From: Actinomycetes bacterium
GTDB lineage: Bacteria; Actinomycetota; Actinomycetes; JAHEKZ01
Length of the DNA: 47,218 nt
Assembly (NCBI GenBank): GCA_024644435.1
Contig: JAHEKZ010000015.1
Span: 1 to 47,218, forward strand
Reading direction: 5' to 3'
Shown here: positions 29,932 through 38,681 of the stretch, in pieces
Layout of the letters: every line of letters begins with the position of its first letter
How positions within the stretch are numbered: the stretch's first letter is position 1
Notes under the pieces: generated by a model
What the model saw: the letters and a program-made list of their open reading frames with translations, nothing else
Told to the model about the DNA's origin: nothing
Database searches by the model: none
Position numbers and translations under genes: made by a program

Positions 29932-29964
29932 GGAGGTACCTCCCGCTCGGCTGTCCGTGCCCGG

Positions 29965-30324
29965 CTAGTCCCATTCGAGCCCACCCCTTCGCCACACGTA
30001 GGCATAGGCGACACCGAGGGTGAGGATGAAGAGCAGCATCTCGATGAGACCGAAGATTGCGAGCTGGTCGAACGCGACCGCCCACGGGTAGAGGAAGACG
30101 ATCTCGATGTCGAACAAGATGAAGAGCATCGCGGTGAGGTAGTACTTCACCGGGAAACGACCGCCACCGATCGGTTGGGGCGTCGGCTCGATGCCGCACT
30201 CGTAGGCGTCCAGCTTGACCCGGCTGTAGCGCTTGGGGCCCGACAGGGAACCCGCCAGGATGGAGAACGCAGCGAAACCGAAGGCGAGAAGGCCGAGGAA
30301 GAGGATCGGAACGATCGGATTCAC
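29965..30324 (-). CDS. nuoA: NADH-quinone oxidoreductase subunit A (14-gene operon)
   Basis: A 119-residue three-helix subunit and first gene of the complete operon. The loop KLDAYECGIEPTPQPIGGGR and the acidic helix LFDIEIVFLYPWA are diagnostic. The longest frame adds 16 arginine-rich codons; the GTG at 30324 (VNPIVPILFLGLL), with an AAGGGAGC element upstream, gives the normal length and is preferred. A 33-nt gap separates it from nuoB. Confidence 0.93.
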   Translation of the reverse strand: MNPIVPILFLGLLAFGFAAFSILAGSLSGPKRYSRVKLDAYECGIEPTPQPIGGGRFPVKYYLTAMLFILFDIEIVFLYPWAVAFDQLAIFGLIEMLLFILTLGVAYAYVWRRGGLEWD

Positions 30325-30433
30325 AGTGGGCCGCTCCCTTCGCATCCGGCGTTGGCCCCAGAGGTGGGCCACGGATCGCCGATCATCCTAGGGCCGCTGA
30401 CGCTACGACCCCTGGTGGGGTGCCGGAGGCCCG
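30325..30433 (-). promoter_or_regulatory. leader and probable promoter of the 14-gene nuo operon
   Basis: This 109-bp gap between menJ and nuoA holds the only obvious room for a nuo promoter. A TAGGAT hexamer on the minus strand (30385-30390) fits a -10 element and would give a leader of about 55 nt. No clear -35 was seen. Read-through from menJ on the same strand is also possible. Confidence 0.35.
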
Positions 30434-31714
30434 TCACGCCGCCGGAGCCACCTTCGTCATCGCGTTGATCACCTTGTCCATGGCGTCTCCATCATGCGGA
30501 TCGGTGAGGTTGGCCAACAGTTTGAGAGTGAAGCGCATGAGCGTCGGATGGGGAAGGCCGTGGCGGGTGGCGAGCTTCATGACATTCGGGTTGCCGATCA
30601 GTTTCACGAAGACCCGGCCAAGGGTGTAGTAGCCGCCGTACGCGTCCTTCAGCGCCGCCGGGTATGCCGCCAGGGCGCGTTCGCGGGCGTCGGCCGTGGG
30701 GCGTCCGAGCGCCTGGACGATGGTCTCGGCCGCCATCGCCCCCGACTCCATGGCGTAGGTGATGCCCTCGCCGTTGAACGGGTTGACCATGCCACCGGCA
30801 TCGCCGACGAGCACCAACCCCCTGGTGTAGTGCGGCGTCCGGTTGAAGCCCATCGGCAGGGCAGCCCCACGGATCGGCTGGGTACGGTTCTCCTCGCGGA
30901 AGCCCCACTCCTCGGGGGTGGTGTCCAGCCAGCGTCGCAGCAGGTCTTTGTAGTCCACCCTGCCGAAGGCCGTCGATGAGTTGAGGATGCCGAGGCCGGC
31001 GTTCACCGTGCCGTCGCCAACTCCGAAGATCCACCCGTAGCCAGGCAGAAGACGGTCGCCGTCCCACAGCTCGAGCCACGACTCGAGCCAGTCGTCGTCA
31101 TGGCGCGGGCTCGTGTAGTAGGTGCGGACCGCGACGCCCATGGGCCGGTCGTCGCGCTTGCGCAGACCCATCGCAAGTGAGAGTCGGGTGGAGTTGCCGT
31201 CGGCCGCCACCACCAGTGGGGCCCGAAACTCGATCTCATCGCCGCGGCTGCCGTCGGGCTGCGACGTACGCGCCGAGACACCCACGATCCGCCCGAGGGC
31301 GTCGAGCACCGGACCGGTGACGGCGGTTCGCTCGTGCAGGCGGGCCCCGGCCTTCTGCGCCTGGCGGGCCAGGATCTCGTCGAAGTCCTCGCGGGTGCGC
31401 ACCAGCCCATAGTTGGGGAACGAGGCCAGATCGGGCCACGGCAGCTCGAGCCGCATGCCGCCACCGATGATCCGCAGCCCCTGGTTGCGCACCCAGCCGT
31501 CAGCTGGATCGGGCTCGATGCCCATGGCCAGAAGCTGCTTGACCGCACGTGGCGTCAGCCCGTCACCGCACACCTTTTCGCGCGGGAAAGCCGTCTTTTC
31601 CAGGAGGAGCACGTCGAGCCCGGACTGCGCCAGGTGATAGGCGGTCGTGGAGCCGGCTGGGCCGGCCCCGACGACGATGACGTCGGCGCTGCGGTCGCTG
31701 CTGGGAAGTGGCAC
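30434..31714 (-). CDS. menJ: geranylgeranyl-reductase-family flavoprotein, probable menaquinone reductase MenJ
   Basis: A 426-residue FAD enzyme that probably saturates a double bond of the menaquinone isoprenoid chain. The FAD loop VIVVGAGPAGSTTAYHLA begins at about residue 12; the family motif EKTAFPREKVCGDGLTPRA follows. The second FAD motif LVLVGDAGGMVNPFNGEGI is near 305. The ORF track starts 24 codons earlier; GTG at 31714 (VPLPSSDRSADVIVV) is preferred because of a GAGGA site and an upstream promoter that would overlap the longer start. Its neighbours menG, menF, the polyprenyl synthase and complex I support the menaquinone role. Other geranylgeranyl reductases are the main alternative. 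Confidence 0.85.
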   Translation of the reverse strand: MPLPSSDRSADVIVVGAGPAGSTTAYHLAQSGLDVLLLEKTAFPREKVCGDGLTPRAVKQLLAMGIEPDPADGWVRNQGLRIIGGGMRLELPWPDLASFPNYGLVRTREDFDEILARQAQKAGARLHERTAVTGPVLDALGRIVGVSARTSQPDGSRGDEIEFRAPLVVAADGNSTRLSLAMGLRKRDDRPMGVAVRTYYTSPRHDDDWLESWLELWDGDRLLPGYGWIFGVGDGTVNAGLGILNSSTAFGRVDYKDLLRRWLDTTPEEWGFREENRTQPIRGAALPMGFNRTPHYTRGLVLVGDAGGMVNPFNGEGITYAMESGAMAAETIVQALGRPTADARERALAAYPAALKDAYGGYYTLGRVFVKLIGNPNVMKLATRHGLPHPTLMRFTLKLLANLTDPHDGDAMDKVINAMTKVAPAA

Positions 31715-31750
31715 TCGGCGTCCTCGGAAGCAAAGGGTGGGGTCGACTTT

Positions 31751-31803
31751 GTGAAACCATTCACGAGGGACCAAGTCTATTGCCACCCCACGAATTCCAA
31801 CAA
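31751..31803 (-). promoter_or_regulatory. probable menJ promoter with adjacent inverted repeat
   Basis: On the minus strand TTGTTG (31798-31803) and TAGACT (31774-31779) are spaced by 18 bp, a good housekeeping-type promoter. Transcription would start near 31767, about 50 nt before the menJ GTG. Immediately downstream lies the inverted repeat GTGAA-TGGT-TTCAC (31751-31764), which could be an operator. This is read from sequence only. Confidence 0.45.
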
Positions 31804-31870
31804 CGCAACCATGAAAGCGCAGCGAGCCAGCTCACCCTCGGGGGCTCATCACGATGCCCTCGCAGGTGAC

Positions 31871-32560
31871 TCAGGAGCGGGTGGCCCGGTGGAGGGCCAC
31901 GATCCCCCCCGAGAGGTTGCGCCACGCGACCGACGACCAGCCCACCTTCTGCAGAAGGGCAGCGAGGTGCTGCTGGTCGGGCCACGCCCTGATCGACTCG
32001 GCCAGGTAGACGTACGCCTCGGGGTTGCTGGAGATCGCCCGAGCCGTGGGAGGGAGCGCCCGCATGAGGTACTCGCTGTAGAGCGTGCGGAACGGTCCCC
32101 ACGCCGGATGGCTGAACTCGCAGACCACGATCCGGCCGCCTGGACGCGTCACGCGCAGCAGCTCGGCCAGCCCGGCCTCGGTGTCGTGCAGATTGCGCAG
32201 CCCGAACGAGATCGTGACCGCGTCGAAGCTGCCGTCAGCAAAAGGGAGCTGTAGGCCGTCTCCGGCCACGAAAGGTAGCTCGGGCCGACGCTGCTTGCCT
32301 ACCGACAGCATCCCGAGCGAGAAGTCGCACGGCACCACGAACGCGCCCCGCTCACGCAGCGGCAGCGACGAGGTTCCTGTGCCCGCGGCGAGGTCAAGCA
32401 GTCGCTCCCCCGGCTTGGGATCGAGTGCGGCGACCACACTCCGTCGCCACCGGCGGTCCTGCCCCAGCGACAGCACGTCGTTGGTCAGGTCGTACTTGGC
32501 GGCAACGTCGTCGAACATCCGTGCGACGTCGAACGGTTGCTTGTCGAGATCGGCGCGCAT
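31871..32560 (-). CDS. menG: demethylmenaquinone methyltransferase
   Basis: A 229-residue class I methyltransferase of the UbiE/MenG family, catalysing the final S-adenosylmethionine-dependent methylation of menaquinone. Motifs include [20 protein letters not shown] (N-terminal UbiE signature), the SAM loop [15 protein letters not shown] (54-68) and [10 protein letters not shown]. The track frame has 44 extra arginine-rich codons; ATG at 32560 gives the family length. No good ribosome site is seen. A GTG immediately before the ATG with CAGACT 6 nt upstream is an alternative leaderless start. The gene diverges from menF. Confidence 0.93.
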   Translation of the reverse strand: MRADLDKQPFDVARMFDDVAAKYDLTNDVLSLGQDRRWRRSVVAALDPKPGERLLDLAAGTGTSSLPLRERGAFVVPCDFSLGMLSVGKQRRPELPFVAGDGLQLPFADGSFDAVTISFGLRNLHDTEAGLAELLRVTRPGGRIVVCEFSHPAWGPFRTLYSEYLMRALPPTARAISSNPEAYVYLAESIRAWPDQQHLAALLQKVGWSSVAWRNLSGGIVALHRATRS

Positions 32561-32652
32561 CACAGTCCGAGTCTGCCCCGTGGCGGCCCGGCGTGCCCTG
32601 CCGGGTCGGTCTCCGATGAGACGCGTCGGCTCATCCGCTCTAGGGTTGACCC

Positions 32653-33891
32653 GTGAGCACCACGGCCAGGACCCGCACTCTCGTGCGCTCATTGCCGGTG
32701 GCCGACCCCGGACCGCTGCTCGACACCCTGCCCGACGACCAGATCGTCACCTGGACTCGTGGGAACGACGGCTTCGCGGCATGGGGAGAGGTCGCCCGGC
32801 TTTCGGTGTCCGGCCCCGGTCGGTTCGCCGAGGCCGCCAGGTGGTGGCGCGAGCTGGTCGGATCGCTCGATATCGACGACCAAGTGCATGTGCCCGGGTC
32901 AGGGCCGGTTGCCTTTGCCTCGTTCACGTTCGACGACGGTCCGAGCAGCTCAGTCGTCATCGTGCCTGAAGTCATCGTCGGACGCCGTGACGGCGCCTCG
33001 TGGATCACGACGATCGGGGACGCCGACCCGAACCTGGCCCACCGCAGCCCGGTCAGAGCAGCCGGCCAGGTGCGCTACAGCGACGGCTCGGTCACGTCCG
33101 CCGGCTACGAGCAGGCCGTGGCGACGGCCGTGCAGCGCATCAACGAAGGGGCCCTCGACAAGGTCGTCCTGGCCCGAGACCTGCTGGCCACCACCGAGAA
33201 CCCACTCGACGCCCGCGCACTGCTCGGCCCCCTCTCCCGCACCTACCCCAGCTGCTGGACCTTCGCCGTCGACGGGCTCGTGGGTGCCACTCCCGAGCTG
33301 CTCGTCCGGCGGACCGGCGACCATGTCGTCTCACGCGTCCTGGCGGGCACGACGCCCCGCGGCAGCGACGCGGTGGTCGACGCCCAGCACGCAGCCGATC
33401 TTCTGGCATCGGACAAGGACCGCGTCGAGCATGAGCTGGCGGTGCGTTCGGTGTCAGAGACGCTGGGGCCCTTCTGCTCAGACCTCGTGGTGCCGCGCTC
33501 GCCAGAGGTCATGCGTCTGGCCAATGTCCAGCATCTGCAGACCGACATCACCGGGCGGCTGGCGAACGGCGAGTCGGCGCTCGACCTCGCCGCGGCTCTG
33601 CACCCCACGGCCGCCGTCTGCGGCACCCCCACCGGCAAGGCCAGGGCGCTCATCCGCGAGCTCGAGGGCATGGACCGCGGACGGTATGCGGGCCCGGTCG
33701 GCTGGATCGACTCACGCGGCGACGGCGCGTTCGGCATAGCACTTCGATGTGCCCAGATCGAGCACGATGACGAGCACTCGCTACGCATGTATGCCGGCTG
33801 CGGACTGGTTTTGGGCTCAGTACCCACCGACGAGCTGGCCGAGTCGCAGACCAAGCTCTTGGCCATCAGGGACGCTCTCGAGTCCCGCTGA
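32653..33891 (+). CDS. menF: isochorismate synthase
   Basis: A 412-residue chorismate-utilising enzyme that converts chorismate to isochorismate, the first committed step of menaquinone head-group synthesis. Conserved stretches are [14 protein letters not shown], the LAGTTPRG loop, [12 protein letters not shown] and [14 protein letters not shown]. The GTG start has no ribosome site, but TAGGGT stands exactly 6 nt upstream, so the message is probably leaderless. The location opposite menG supports menaquinone rather than siderophore synthesis; no salicylate or enterobactin-type genes are present nearby. It meets the ATPase gene tail to tail with 7 nt between. Confidence 0.92.
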   Translation: MSTTARTRTLVRSLPVADPGPLLDTLPDDQIVTWTRGNDGFAAWGEVARLSVSGPGRFAEAARWWRELVGSLDIDDQVHVPGSGPVAFASFTFDDGPSSSVVIVPEVIVGRRDGASWITTIGDADPNLAHRSPVRAAGQVRYSDGSVTSAGYEQAVATAVQRINEGALDKVVLARDLLATTENPLDARALLGPLSRTYPSCWTFAVDGLVGATPELLVRRTGDHVVSRVLAGTTPRGSDAVVDAQHAADLLASDKDRVEHELAVRSVSETLGPFCSDLVVPRSPEVMRLANVQHLQTDITGRLANGESALDLAAALHPTAAVCGTPTGKARALIRELEGMDRGRYAGPVGWIDSRGDGAFGIALRCAQIEHDDEHSLRMYAGCGLVLGSVPTDELAESQTKLLAIRDALESR

Positions 33892-33898
33892 CGGCAGC

Positions 33899-36598
33899 TC
33901 AGAAGCGCCCACGATGAAGGCGCTTGTCGATGGTGACCACCACCCAGGCCAGTAGCCCGACACCGAGGATGCGCAGCCAGGTCTCCCCGCCGATCGGGGC
34001 GGTGTCGAAGAGACGGTTCATCACCGGCAGGTAGGTAATCCCCAGCTGCCCCAGGCACTGCACCATGAGCCCGCCAATCACCCAGCGGTTGCTGAACCAG
34101 CCAATGGCCCATACCGATGCGTTGAGGCTGCGGCAGTTGATCAGGTAGAACGCCTCGACCACCACGAAGACGTTGAGAGCGGCCGTGCGAGCTGCGGCCA
34201 ACGACGAACCACTCGCCAGCTCCCACTCGAACACCGACCATGCACCGGCTACGAGCACCGCCGAGACGAGCAGGACGCGCAGGACCAGGGCACGACTCAA
34301 CAGCGGGGCATGAGGGTTACGCGGAACCCGGGTCATGATTCCGGCTTCCTTCGGCTCGAACGCCAGCATCAGCCCGAGCGCGACCGCAGTCGTCATGTTG
34401 ATCCACAAGATCTGCACGGGAAGAATTGGCAGCGTTGCCCCGGTCAGGACGGCCGTCAGAACGACCAGACCTTCGCCCATGTTGGTCGGCAGCGTCCAGA
34501 CGATGAACTTGGTGAGGTTGTCGAAGACCCCTCGCCCCTCCTCCACCGCAGCCTCGATCGTGGCGAAGTCGTCATCGGTGAGGACCATGTCGGACGCCTC
34601 CTTCGCCACCTCCGTTCCTCCGAATCCCATGGCGACGCCGATGTCGGCCTGGCGCAGGGCTGGGGCGTCGTTGACCCCGTCACCGGTCATCGCCACGACG
34701 TGATGGCGTTCCTGCAGGGCGCCGACCAGTCGAAGCTTCTGCTCGGGGGAGACGCGGGCGAAAAGATCGGTCTGCTCGACGCGATCTGCGAGCTCGGCGT
34801 CCGGGATCTGGGCGAGCTCGTCACCCACGAGGATGCGGGGGGACGTCATGGGGTCGATCACGCCCACAGCCCGCGCGATCGCCAGGCCGGTCGATGCGTG
34901 GTCCCCCGTGATCATCTTGACCGAGATCCCCGCCGCATGGCAGGCGGCCACGGCAGAGGACGCCGCGTCTCGAGGTGGGTCATGCATGGCGACCAGACCG
35001 ACGAAGGCCAGGTGCCGCTCCTCCGCCAAGGCTCCCGACGAGACGCCGCGACCTCCTTCGGCCACCGCCAGCACCCGCAGACCTCGCGCGGCCATGTTCT
35101 CGGCCTGGTGGAGGACGGTCGCGGAGTCAAGGTCGCCCACCTCGCCATCCCCCACCAGCTGGCGGGAGCTGAGGCCAAGGACTCGCTCGACAGCACCTTT
35201 CACGATCACGCGCTCTGATCCCCCGTGCGCGCAGCGAACCCGCATGCACTGCTCCTCGGAGCTGAAGGGGACAACGTCCAGGCGTTCCCAGGTCTGGCGG
35301 AGACTCTCCGGCTCGACGTCCACCTTCGCCGCGAGGACGAGGAGCGCCCCTTCGGTGGGATCGCCCACCGGCTCCAGCACGTCCCCATCCGACAGATGAG
35401 CGTCACTGCACAGCACACCCGCCTCGACCAGTGACCTGAAGACGGAGTCCGCCTCCGCCGAGACGCGCTGCCCGGCGGAGTCCGCCACGGTTCCGGTCGG
35501 GTCGTAGCCCACGCCGTCGACCCGGTAGAGCGACACCGGCGTCCAGACCTCGACCACCGTCATCACGTTCTCGGTCAAGGTGCCGGTTTTGTCTGTGCAG
35601 ATGACGGTAGTGCTCCCTAGCGTCTCTACCGCGGGGAGACGGCGTACGACGGCTCGACGACGTGCCATCCGGCCGACCCCGATCGCCAACGTGATCGTCA
35701 CCGCGGCTGGAAGACCTTCAGGGATAGCCCCGACGGCGAGCGCGACAGCGGCGTTGAACATCTCGGGCCAGGGCTCGCCACGCCACACGCCGACGCCGAA
35801 GGTCACCGACGCCAGCGCCAAGATGATCAACGTGAGGACCTTGCTGAACTCGTTGAGTCGGCGGGTCAGCGGAGTTTCGAGCGGATCGACCTCACCGACC
35901 AGACGGTGGATCTGCCCCAGCTCGGTCGAGCCGCCGGTGGCCACCACCACACCGACGCCGGACCCCCGCGTCACCAAGGTGCCGGAGTAGAGCATGTTGC
36001 GGCGGTCGGCGACCAGGGTGGCCGACCGCAGGGTCACCTCGTCCTTGGCTACCGGGTCTGACTCGCCGGTCAAACTCGACTCATCGGCCTCGAGGTCGGT
36101 CTCCGTGGTCACCCTGAGGTCGGCGGGCACCTTGTCGCCGGCGGCGACGGTCACCAGGTCGCCAGGAACCAACTCCTCCGAGTCGACCACCGTGGTCTGC
36201 CCCTCACGGGTGACCCGTGCGGTCGTGCGAACCATGTCACGCAGTGCGTCCAGGGCCGACTCGGCCTTCGACTCCTGGAGCAGCCCCACTGCGGCGTTCA
36301 CCACGACTACACCGAAGATCACCACCGACTCGACCACGTCGCCGAACGTCACGCTCACCAGGCCAGCAACCAGGAGCACGTAGATCAACGGGTTGTGGAA
36401 CTGGCGGGCCAGCCGACGCATCCACCCCGCGCCCGCCACCGCGGGTAGCCGATTGGGACCGAACCTGACCTGTCTGCTGTGCGTCTCTGCCTCAGTGAGC
36501 CCGGCGCGGGGGTCGGTGCCCAGCACAAGGAGCACCTCGTGGGCGCTCAACGCATGGTGTGCGTCCCCCGAGGTGCGCTCATGGTCCGCAGCGTCCAT
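33899..36598 (-). CDS. P2-type cation-transporting ATPase (SERCA/PMA family)
   Basis: An 899-residue P-type ATPase. Order of domains: cation-ATPase N-terminal domain (HHALSAHEVLLVLGTDP), helices 1-2 with NPLIYVLLVAG, actuator domain with LTGESDPV (near 176), helix 4 AVGAIPEGLPAAVTITLAIG, phosphorylation site CTDKTGTLTENVM (near 338), nucleotide domain, hinge MTGDGVNDAPALRQADIGVA (near 636), and C-terminal helices with ILWINMTTAVALGLMLAFEP. The PEGLP motif indicates a P2-type pump for Ca, Na/K or similar rather than heavy metals (no CPC). Specificity cannot be told. It lies 7 nt after an uncharacterised gene and may be translated from the same message. Confidence 0.92.
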   Translation of the reverse strand: MDAADHERTSGDAHHALSAHEVLLVLGTDPRAGLTEAETHSRQVRFGPNRLPAVAGAGWMRRLARQFHNPLIYVLLVAGLVSVTFGDVVESVVIFGVVVVNAAVGLLQESKAESALDALRDMVRTTARVTREGQTTVVDSEELVPGDLVTVAAGDKVPADLRVTTETDLEADESSLTGESDPVAKDEVTLRSATLVADRRNMLYSGTLVTRGSGVGVVVATGGSTELGQIHRLVGEVDPLETPLTRRLNEFSKVLTLIILALASVTFGVGVWRGEPWPEMFNAAVALAVGAIPEGLPAAVTITLAIGVGRMARRRAVVRRLPAVETLGSTTVICTDKTGTLTENVMTVVEVWTPVSLYRVDGVGYDPTGTVADSAGQRVSAEADSVFRSLVEAGVLCSDAHLSDGDVLEPVGDPTEGALLVLAAKVDVEPESLRQTWERLDVVPFSSEEQCMRVRCAHGGSERVIVKGAVERVLGLSSRQLVGDGEVGDLDSATVLHQAENMAARGLRVLAVAEGGRGVSSGALAEERHLAFVGLVAMHDPPRDAASSAVAACHAAGISVKMITGDHASTGLAIARAVGVIDPMTSPRILVGDELAQIPDAELADRVEQTDLFARVSPEQKLRLVGALQERHHVVAMTGDGVNDAPALRQADIGVAMGFGGTEVAKEASDMVLTDDDFATIEAAVEEGRGVFDNLTKFIVWTLPTNMGEGLVVLTAVLTGATLPILPVQILWINMTTAVALGLMLAFEPKEAGIMTRVPRNPHAPLLSRALVLRVLLVSAVLVAGAWSVFEWELASGSSLAAARTAALNVFVVVEAFYLINCRSLNASVWAIGWFSNRWVIGGLMVQCLGQLGITYLPVMNRLFDTAPIGGETWLRILGVGLLAWVVVTIDKRLHRGRF

Positions 36599-36605
36599 GG
36601 GGTGT

Positions 36606-37046
36606 TCAGCCGTCGATGGTTGCCAGCTGGCCCTCGATCACTGCGCGGTCGTCAGCATCGTCCACCTGACCCAGGAGCTCTTTTGCTTTCAGCACCCATG
36701 CGTCACGTTCGGCATCGTGCCCAGCCACTGCATGCGCCCTGGCCAGCCCCTCGCAGGTCGACGCCTTCAGCCACAGGGGAACGTCGGCCTTCGTGGCTCG
36801 CTCATAGGCGGCCGAGGCGAAGTCCAGCGACAAACCGGCGTGCCCGGTCAGCGCAGCGACATGGGCCACCTGCCAGTCCCCGGTGATCCACTGCTCATCT
36901 GCTCCGATGTCGCCCCACAGCGCCCGGCTGGCCATCGCCAACGTGAGTAGCCGTCGGTCGTCGTCGGGCGTGCGGCCTGACTTGTCGATCAGGTCCCAGG
37001 CCTGGTTGTAGTAACGCACCGCCAGATCCCGCTGGTCATGGGCCAC
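36606..37046 (-). CDS. uncharacterised 146-residue alpha-helical protein
   Basis: I do not recognise a named family. The track frame of 466 codons is mostly a shadow of betB; the real protein starts at GTG 37046 (VAHDQRDLAVRYYNQAWDLI). A TACGCT hexamer 7 nt upstream of the GTG suggests a leaderless message. The sequence looks like two or three TPR-type helix pairs (RYYNQAWDLIDKSGR, LSLDFASAAYERATKADVPL, STCEGLARAHAVAGHDAER). No signal peptide or membrane segment is seen, so it is probably cytoplasmic. It is the first gene of a pair with the P-type ATPase. Confidence 0.7.
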   Translation of the reverse strand: MAHDQRDLAVRYYNQAWDLIDKSGRTPDDDRRLLTLAMASRALWGDIGADEQWITGDWQVAHVAALTGHAGLSLDFASAAYERATKADVPLWLKASTCEGLARAHAVAGHDAERDAWVLKAKELLGQVDDADDRAVIEGQLATIDG

Positions 37047-37117
37047 AGCACCCAGCGTAGGACGAATGGTCGTGCAGGTCGATCGTGGAACCAACGTCAC
37101 GGCACCGCAACATTCCC

Positions 37118-37146
37118 TTGACGCCACGACTCGTCCACAGCAGGGT
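37118..37146 (+). promoter_or_regulatory. betB: probable betB promoter
   Basis: TTGACG (37118-37123) and CAGGGT (37141-37146) are separated by 17 bp, giving a plausible -35/-10 pair. Transcription would start near 37153, about 23 nt before the betB GTG, leaving room for the GAGAGGAGC ribosome site. It overlaps the region upstream of the divergent 146-residue gene. Confidence 0.45.
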
Positions 37147-37175
37147 GAGTGACACCCGCGACCGAGAGGAGCCGC

Positions 37176-38648
37176 GTGCCCGACTTCTTCATCGGCGGAA
37201 CGTGGACGACCGCGCGTGCGAATGCCACGCGCGAGATTCGTTGCCCGGCAGACGGCTCCATGGTGACCACCGTCGACGAAGGCACGAGTGAAGACACCGA
37301 AGCCGCCATCGCCGCCGCACGACTCGCCTTCGACGACGGCCCCTGGCCCGCCACCTCTCCGGCCGACCGTGGTGCCCTGCTCGACCGGGTCGCCGATGCC
37401 CTCGAACGGCACCGCGCCGAGTTTGCCCGCGCCGAGGCGCTCGACACCGGAAAACGCCTGGTCGAGGCCGAGTACGACCTCGACGACATCATCTCCGTGT
37501 TCCGCTACTACGCGAAGTTGGCGGCAGATGTCGACGACCGCGCCATCGACGTCGAGCGGTCCGACGTCGAGAGCCGCGTGGTGCACGAGCCGGTCGGCGT
37601 CTGCGGGCTGATCACCCCCTGGAACTACCCGCTGCTGCAGACGGCGTGGAAAGTGGCTCCCGCCCTGGCCGCTGGAAATACGTTCGTGCTCAAGCCGAGT
37701 GAGCTCACCCCCTCGACGGCCATCCTGCTGATGCGCGAGCTCGACGCGGCCGGCCTCCCGCCAGGCGTGGCGAACCTCGTGCTGGGCACCGGCCCGAACG
37801 TGGGAGCCCTCCTGTCCACGCACCACGACGTCGACCTCGTGTCGTTCACCGGCGGGCTGGTCACCGGGCGGATCATCATGGCGGCAGCTGCGCCGACGGT
37901 GAAGAAGGTGGCCCTCGAGCTGGGCGGAAAGAACCCCAACATCGTCTTCGCCGACGCCGACCGCGACGCAGCGCTCGACATGGCACTCACCGCCGTCTTC
38001 CTCCACTCAGGTCAGGTGTGTTCAGCCGGCGCCCGACTGCTCATCGAGGAGTCCATCCACGACTCCTTCGTCGACGAGCTGGTCGAACGAGCACGCAAGA
38101 TCCGGATCGGTGGCCCGTTCGATGAGACTGCTGAGACCGGGCCGCTGGTCTCCGAGGCCCACCGCGCGAAGGTCGAGGCCTACGTAGCGGCTGGTGTCGC
38201 CGAGGGCGCCGAGCTTCGCTGCGGGGGCGCCCGCCCGGACGCGCCCGAGCTTGCCAACGGCTTCTACTACCTGCCAACCGTGTTCGACCGCTGCACGGCC
38301 GACATGCAGGTAGTGCGCGACGAGTCCTTCGGTCCTGTGCTCACGGTCGAGACGTTCACTGATGAGGCTGAGGCGCTGCGCCTGGCCAACGACACCGACT
38401 ACGGCCTCGCCGGCGCGGTGTGGACATCGGATGCCGCGAAGGCCGACCGCGTCGCGGCTGGGCTTCGCGCGGGAACCGTGTGGATCAACGACTACCACCC
38501 CTACGTCCCACAAGCTGAGTGGGGCGGCTACAAGCAGTCGGGCTTCGGGAGAGAGCTCGGGCACCACGGCCTGGCGGAGTACCGCGAGACCAAGCACATC
38601 TGGCGCAACACTGCTCCGGCACCGCAGAACTGGTTCGCCGGCGAGTGA
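37176..38648 (+). CDS. betB: betaine-aldehyde dehydrogenase
   Basis: A 490-residue aldehyde dehydrogenase, first gene of the choline/betaine operon. It would oxidise betaine aldehyde to glycine betaine with NAD(P). Visible motifs are GLITPWNYPLLQTAWKVAPA, FTGGLVTGR, LELGGKNPNIVFADAD with catalytic E248, and the nucleophile C282 in SGQVCSAGARL. The upstream GTG at 37149 is possible, but GTG 37176 (VPDFFIGGTWTT) has GAGAGGAGC just before it and fits the family N-terminus. Linkage to betA and a betaine transporter makes BetB more likely than another aldehyde dehydrogenase. Confidence 0.9.
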   Translation: MPDFFIGGTWTTARANATREIRCPADGSMVTTVDEGTSEDTEAAIAAARLAFDDGPWPATSPADRGALLDRVADALERHRAEFARAEALDTGKRLVEAEYDLDDIISVFRYYAKLAADVDDRAIDVERSDVESRVVHEPVGVCGLITPWNYPLLQTAWKVAPALAAGNTFVLKPSELTPSTAILLMRELDAAGLPPGVANLVLGTGPNVGALLSTHHDVDLVSFTGGLVTGRIIMAAAAPTVKKVALELGGKNPNIVFADADRDAALDMALTAVFLHSGQVCSAGARLLIEESIHDSFVDELVERARKIRIGGPFDETAETGPLVSEAHRAKVEAYVAAGVAEGAELRCGGARPDAPELANGFYYLPTVFDRCTADMQVVRDESFGPVLTVETFTDEAEALRLANDTDYGLAGAVWTSDAAKADRVAAGLRAGTVWINDYHPYVPQAEWGGYKQSGFGRELGHHGLAEYRETKHIWRNTAPAPQNWFAGE

Positions 38649-38681
38649 ATCCACCACCGGATCTACCCTTGGAGACTGAAG

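Noticed and set aside
36606-38006. 466-codon frame taken as one long protein
   Set aside because: The first two thirds overlap betB on the opposite strand and are low-complexity; only the last 146 codons have a sensible composition and a promoter-like element at GTG 37046.
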